Source of the DNA: Sphingobium sp. TCM1
Lineage (GTDB): Bacteria > Pseudomonadota > Alphaproteobacteria > Sphingomonadales > Sphingomonadaceae
Length of the DNA stretch: 64,000 nucleotides
Reading direction: 5' to 3'
Assembly (NCBI RefSeq): GCF_001650725.1
Contig: NZ_LXVX01000012.1
Coordinates: forward strand, 248,001 to 312,000
Shown here: piece after piece, positions 63,358 to 64,000 of the stretch
Layout: the number at the start of each line of letters is the position of its first letter
Numbering within the stretch: position 1 is the stretch's first letter
Made by a program: the position numbers and the translations under genes
The notes under the pieces: generated by a model
The model's database searches: none
Seen by the model: the letters and a program-made list of their open reading frames with translations, nothing else
Told to the model about the DNA's origin: nothing

Positions 63358-64000
63358 ATGCGCCTGTCTCATCTCGCTCTTCCGCTTCTTTCGCTGATTG
63401 CTGCCGGCGCGGCCCGTGCAGAGGACGCGGGCGACGGCGGCGCACGCTGGTGGAGCCATGTCCAGTCGCTTGCCAATGACGGCATGGAGGGGCGCGGCAC
63501 AGGCACGCCGGGCTATGACCGCGCGGCCGACTATGTCATCGGGCAGTTCCGGGCGCTTGGCCTCAAGCCGATGGGAACGGAAGGATACAAGCAGCCCGTG
63601 TCCTTCGTCGAACAGGTGATCCTCTCCGACCGGAGCAGTGCCGCGCTGGTCGGTCCGGCTGGCGAAAAGGCGCTGGCAGTGCCGGGCGACCTCATCGTTT
63701 CGGGCAGCGGCGGGCCGGTTCCGGAAAGTATCGACGCGCCGATGGTCTTTGCGGGCTATGGCCTGCATCTGCCGGAGGTCGGGCATGATGATTTCGCCGG
63801 GCTGGACCTCAAGGGCAAGATCGTGGTCGTCCTGTCGGGCGGGCCCGCCACCATCTCCGGCGCATTGAAGTCGCACGCCCGTTCAGAGCGCGCGCACTGG
63901 CTTGCGGCGCGGGGCGCGCTCGGCCTCATTACATTGGTGACGCCCAAGCAGGTCGAAATTCCCTGGACGCGGCGGATTGCGCTGGCCGGCGCGCCGGCCC
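63358..64000 (+). CDS. M28-family peptidase, N-terminal part (cut by window edge)
   Basis: 214 residues visible from the ATG at 63358. A signal peptide ends near GAARA. The mature start (SLANDGMEGRGTGTPGYDRAADYV) is the typical opening of M28 zinc aminopeptidases, and the following FAGYGLHLPEVGHDDFAGLDLKGK belongs to a PA domain insert. The metal-binding catalytic part lies beyond the window. Divergent from the DUF2807 pair. Confidence 0.88.
   Translation, partial: MRLSHLALPLLSLIAAGAARAEDAGDGGARWWSHVQSLANDGMEGRGTGTPGYDRAADYVIGQFRALGLKPMGTEGYKQPVSFVEQVILSDRSSAALVGPAGEKALAVPGDLIVSGSGGPVPESIDAPMVFAGYGLHLPEVGHDDFAGLDLKGKIVVVLSGGPATISGALKSHARSERAHWLAARGALGLITLVTPKQVEIPWTRRIALAGAPA

Overview
The window is high-GC DNA whose gene content fits an alphaproteobacterium of the order Sphingomonadales (Sphingobium/Sphingomonas-like). 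Pointers are the split F0 operon atpI-atpB-atpE-atpF'-atpF, a SapC-family protein next to a GlcD-like oxidase, a sphingomonad-type TonB-dependent receptor, and dense acyl-CoA catabolism. The genus is inferred from gene content, not from a marker-gene search.

Region 1 (1-30.9 kb) is a catabolic block. It holds seven SDR-fold proteins, an alpha/beta hydrolase, an extradiol (VOC) dioxygenase, an FAH-family hydrolase, an acyl-CoA synthetase, a thiolase, a FadB-type bifunctional enzyme, two acyl-CoA dehydrogenases, an MDR oxidoreductase, a beta-keto acid cleavage enzyme, an alpha-methylacyl-CoA-racemase-like CoA transferase, and a group-D-type flavin monooxygenase with an ABM-fold partner. It also holds a P450 with what look like its ferredoxin and ferredoxin reductase, an alkylsulfatase-like metallo-beta-lactamase protein and a TonB receptor. 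Regulators are one MalT/LuxR-type and two TetR-type proteins. Read together, the set would import a hydrophobic substrate, oxygenate it, activate it with CoA, shorten a probably methyl-branched side chain by beta-oxidation, and open an aromatic or enolic ring by meta-cleavage. The substrate cannot be named from sequence alone.

Region 2 (31-36.9 kb) is a rearrangement scar. Two degraded IS3-family elements sit among broken genes: a histidine kinase tail, a cupin-like fragment and a truncated tyrosine integrase. The scar ends at a tRNA-Glu gene. The integrase beside the tRNA suggests that the catabolic block, or part of it, arrived as an integrative element whose far end lies outside the window.

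Region 3 (36.9-56 kb) is chromosomal core. It contains a strong small-RNA candidate, SapC, a GlcD-type oxidase, a DEAD-box helicase, a decayed kinase pseudogene, the F0 ATP synthase operon, a ydbH-ynbE-ydbL envelope operon, RadC, a DUF2157-like membrane protein, a nitronate monooxygenase, a hydrolase, a hybrid PAS histidine kinase, a KDG-type sugar kinase and tRNA-Gly.

Region 4 (56.03-61.75 kb) is a complete 5.7-kb integrative island in the 3' end of tRNA-Gly, bounded by an 18-bp direct repeat. It carries an integrase, a one-polypeptide restriction-modification enzyme and a second tyrosine recombinase. Beyond it the core resumes with two DUF2807 envelope proteins and the start of an M28 peptidase.
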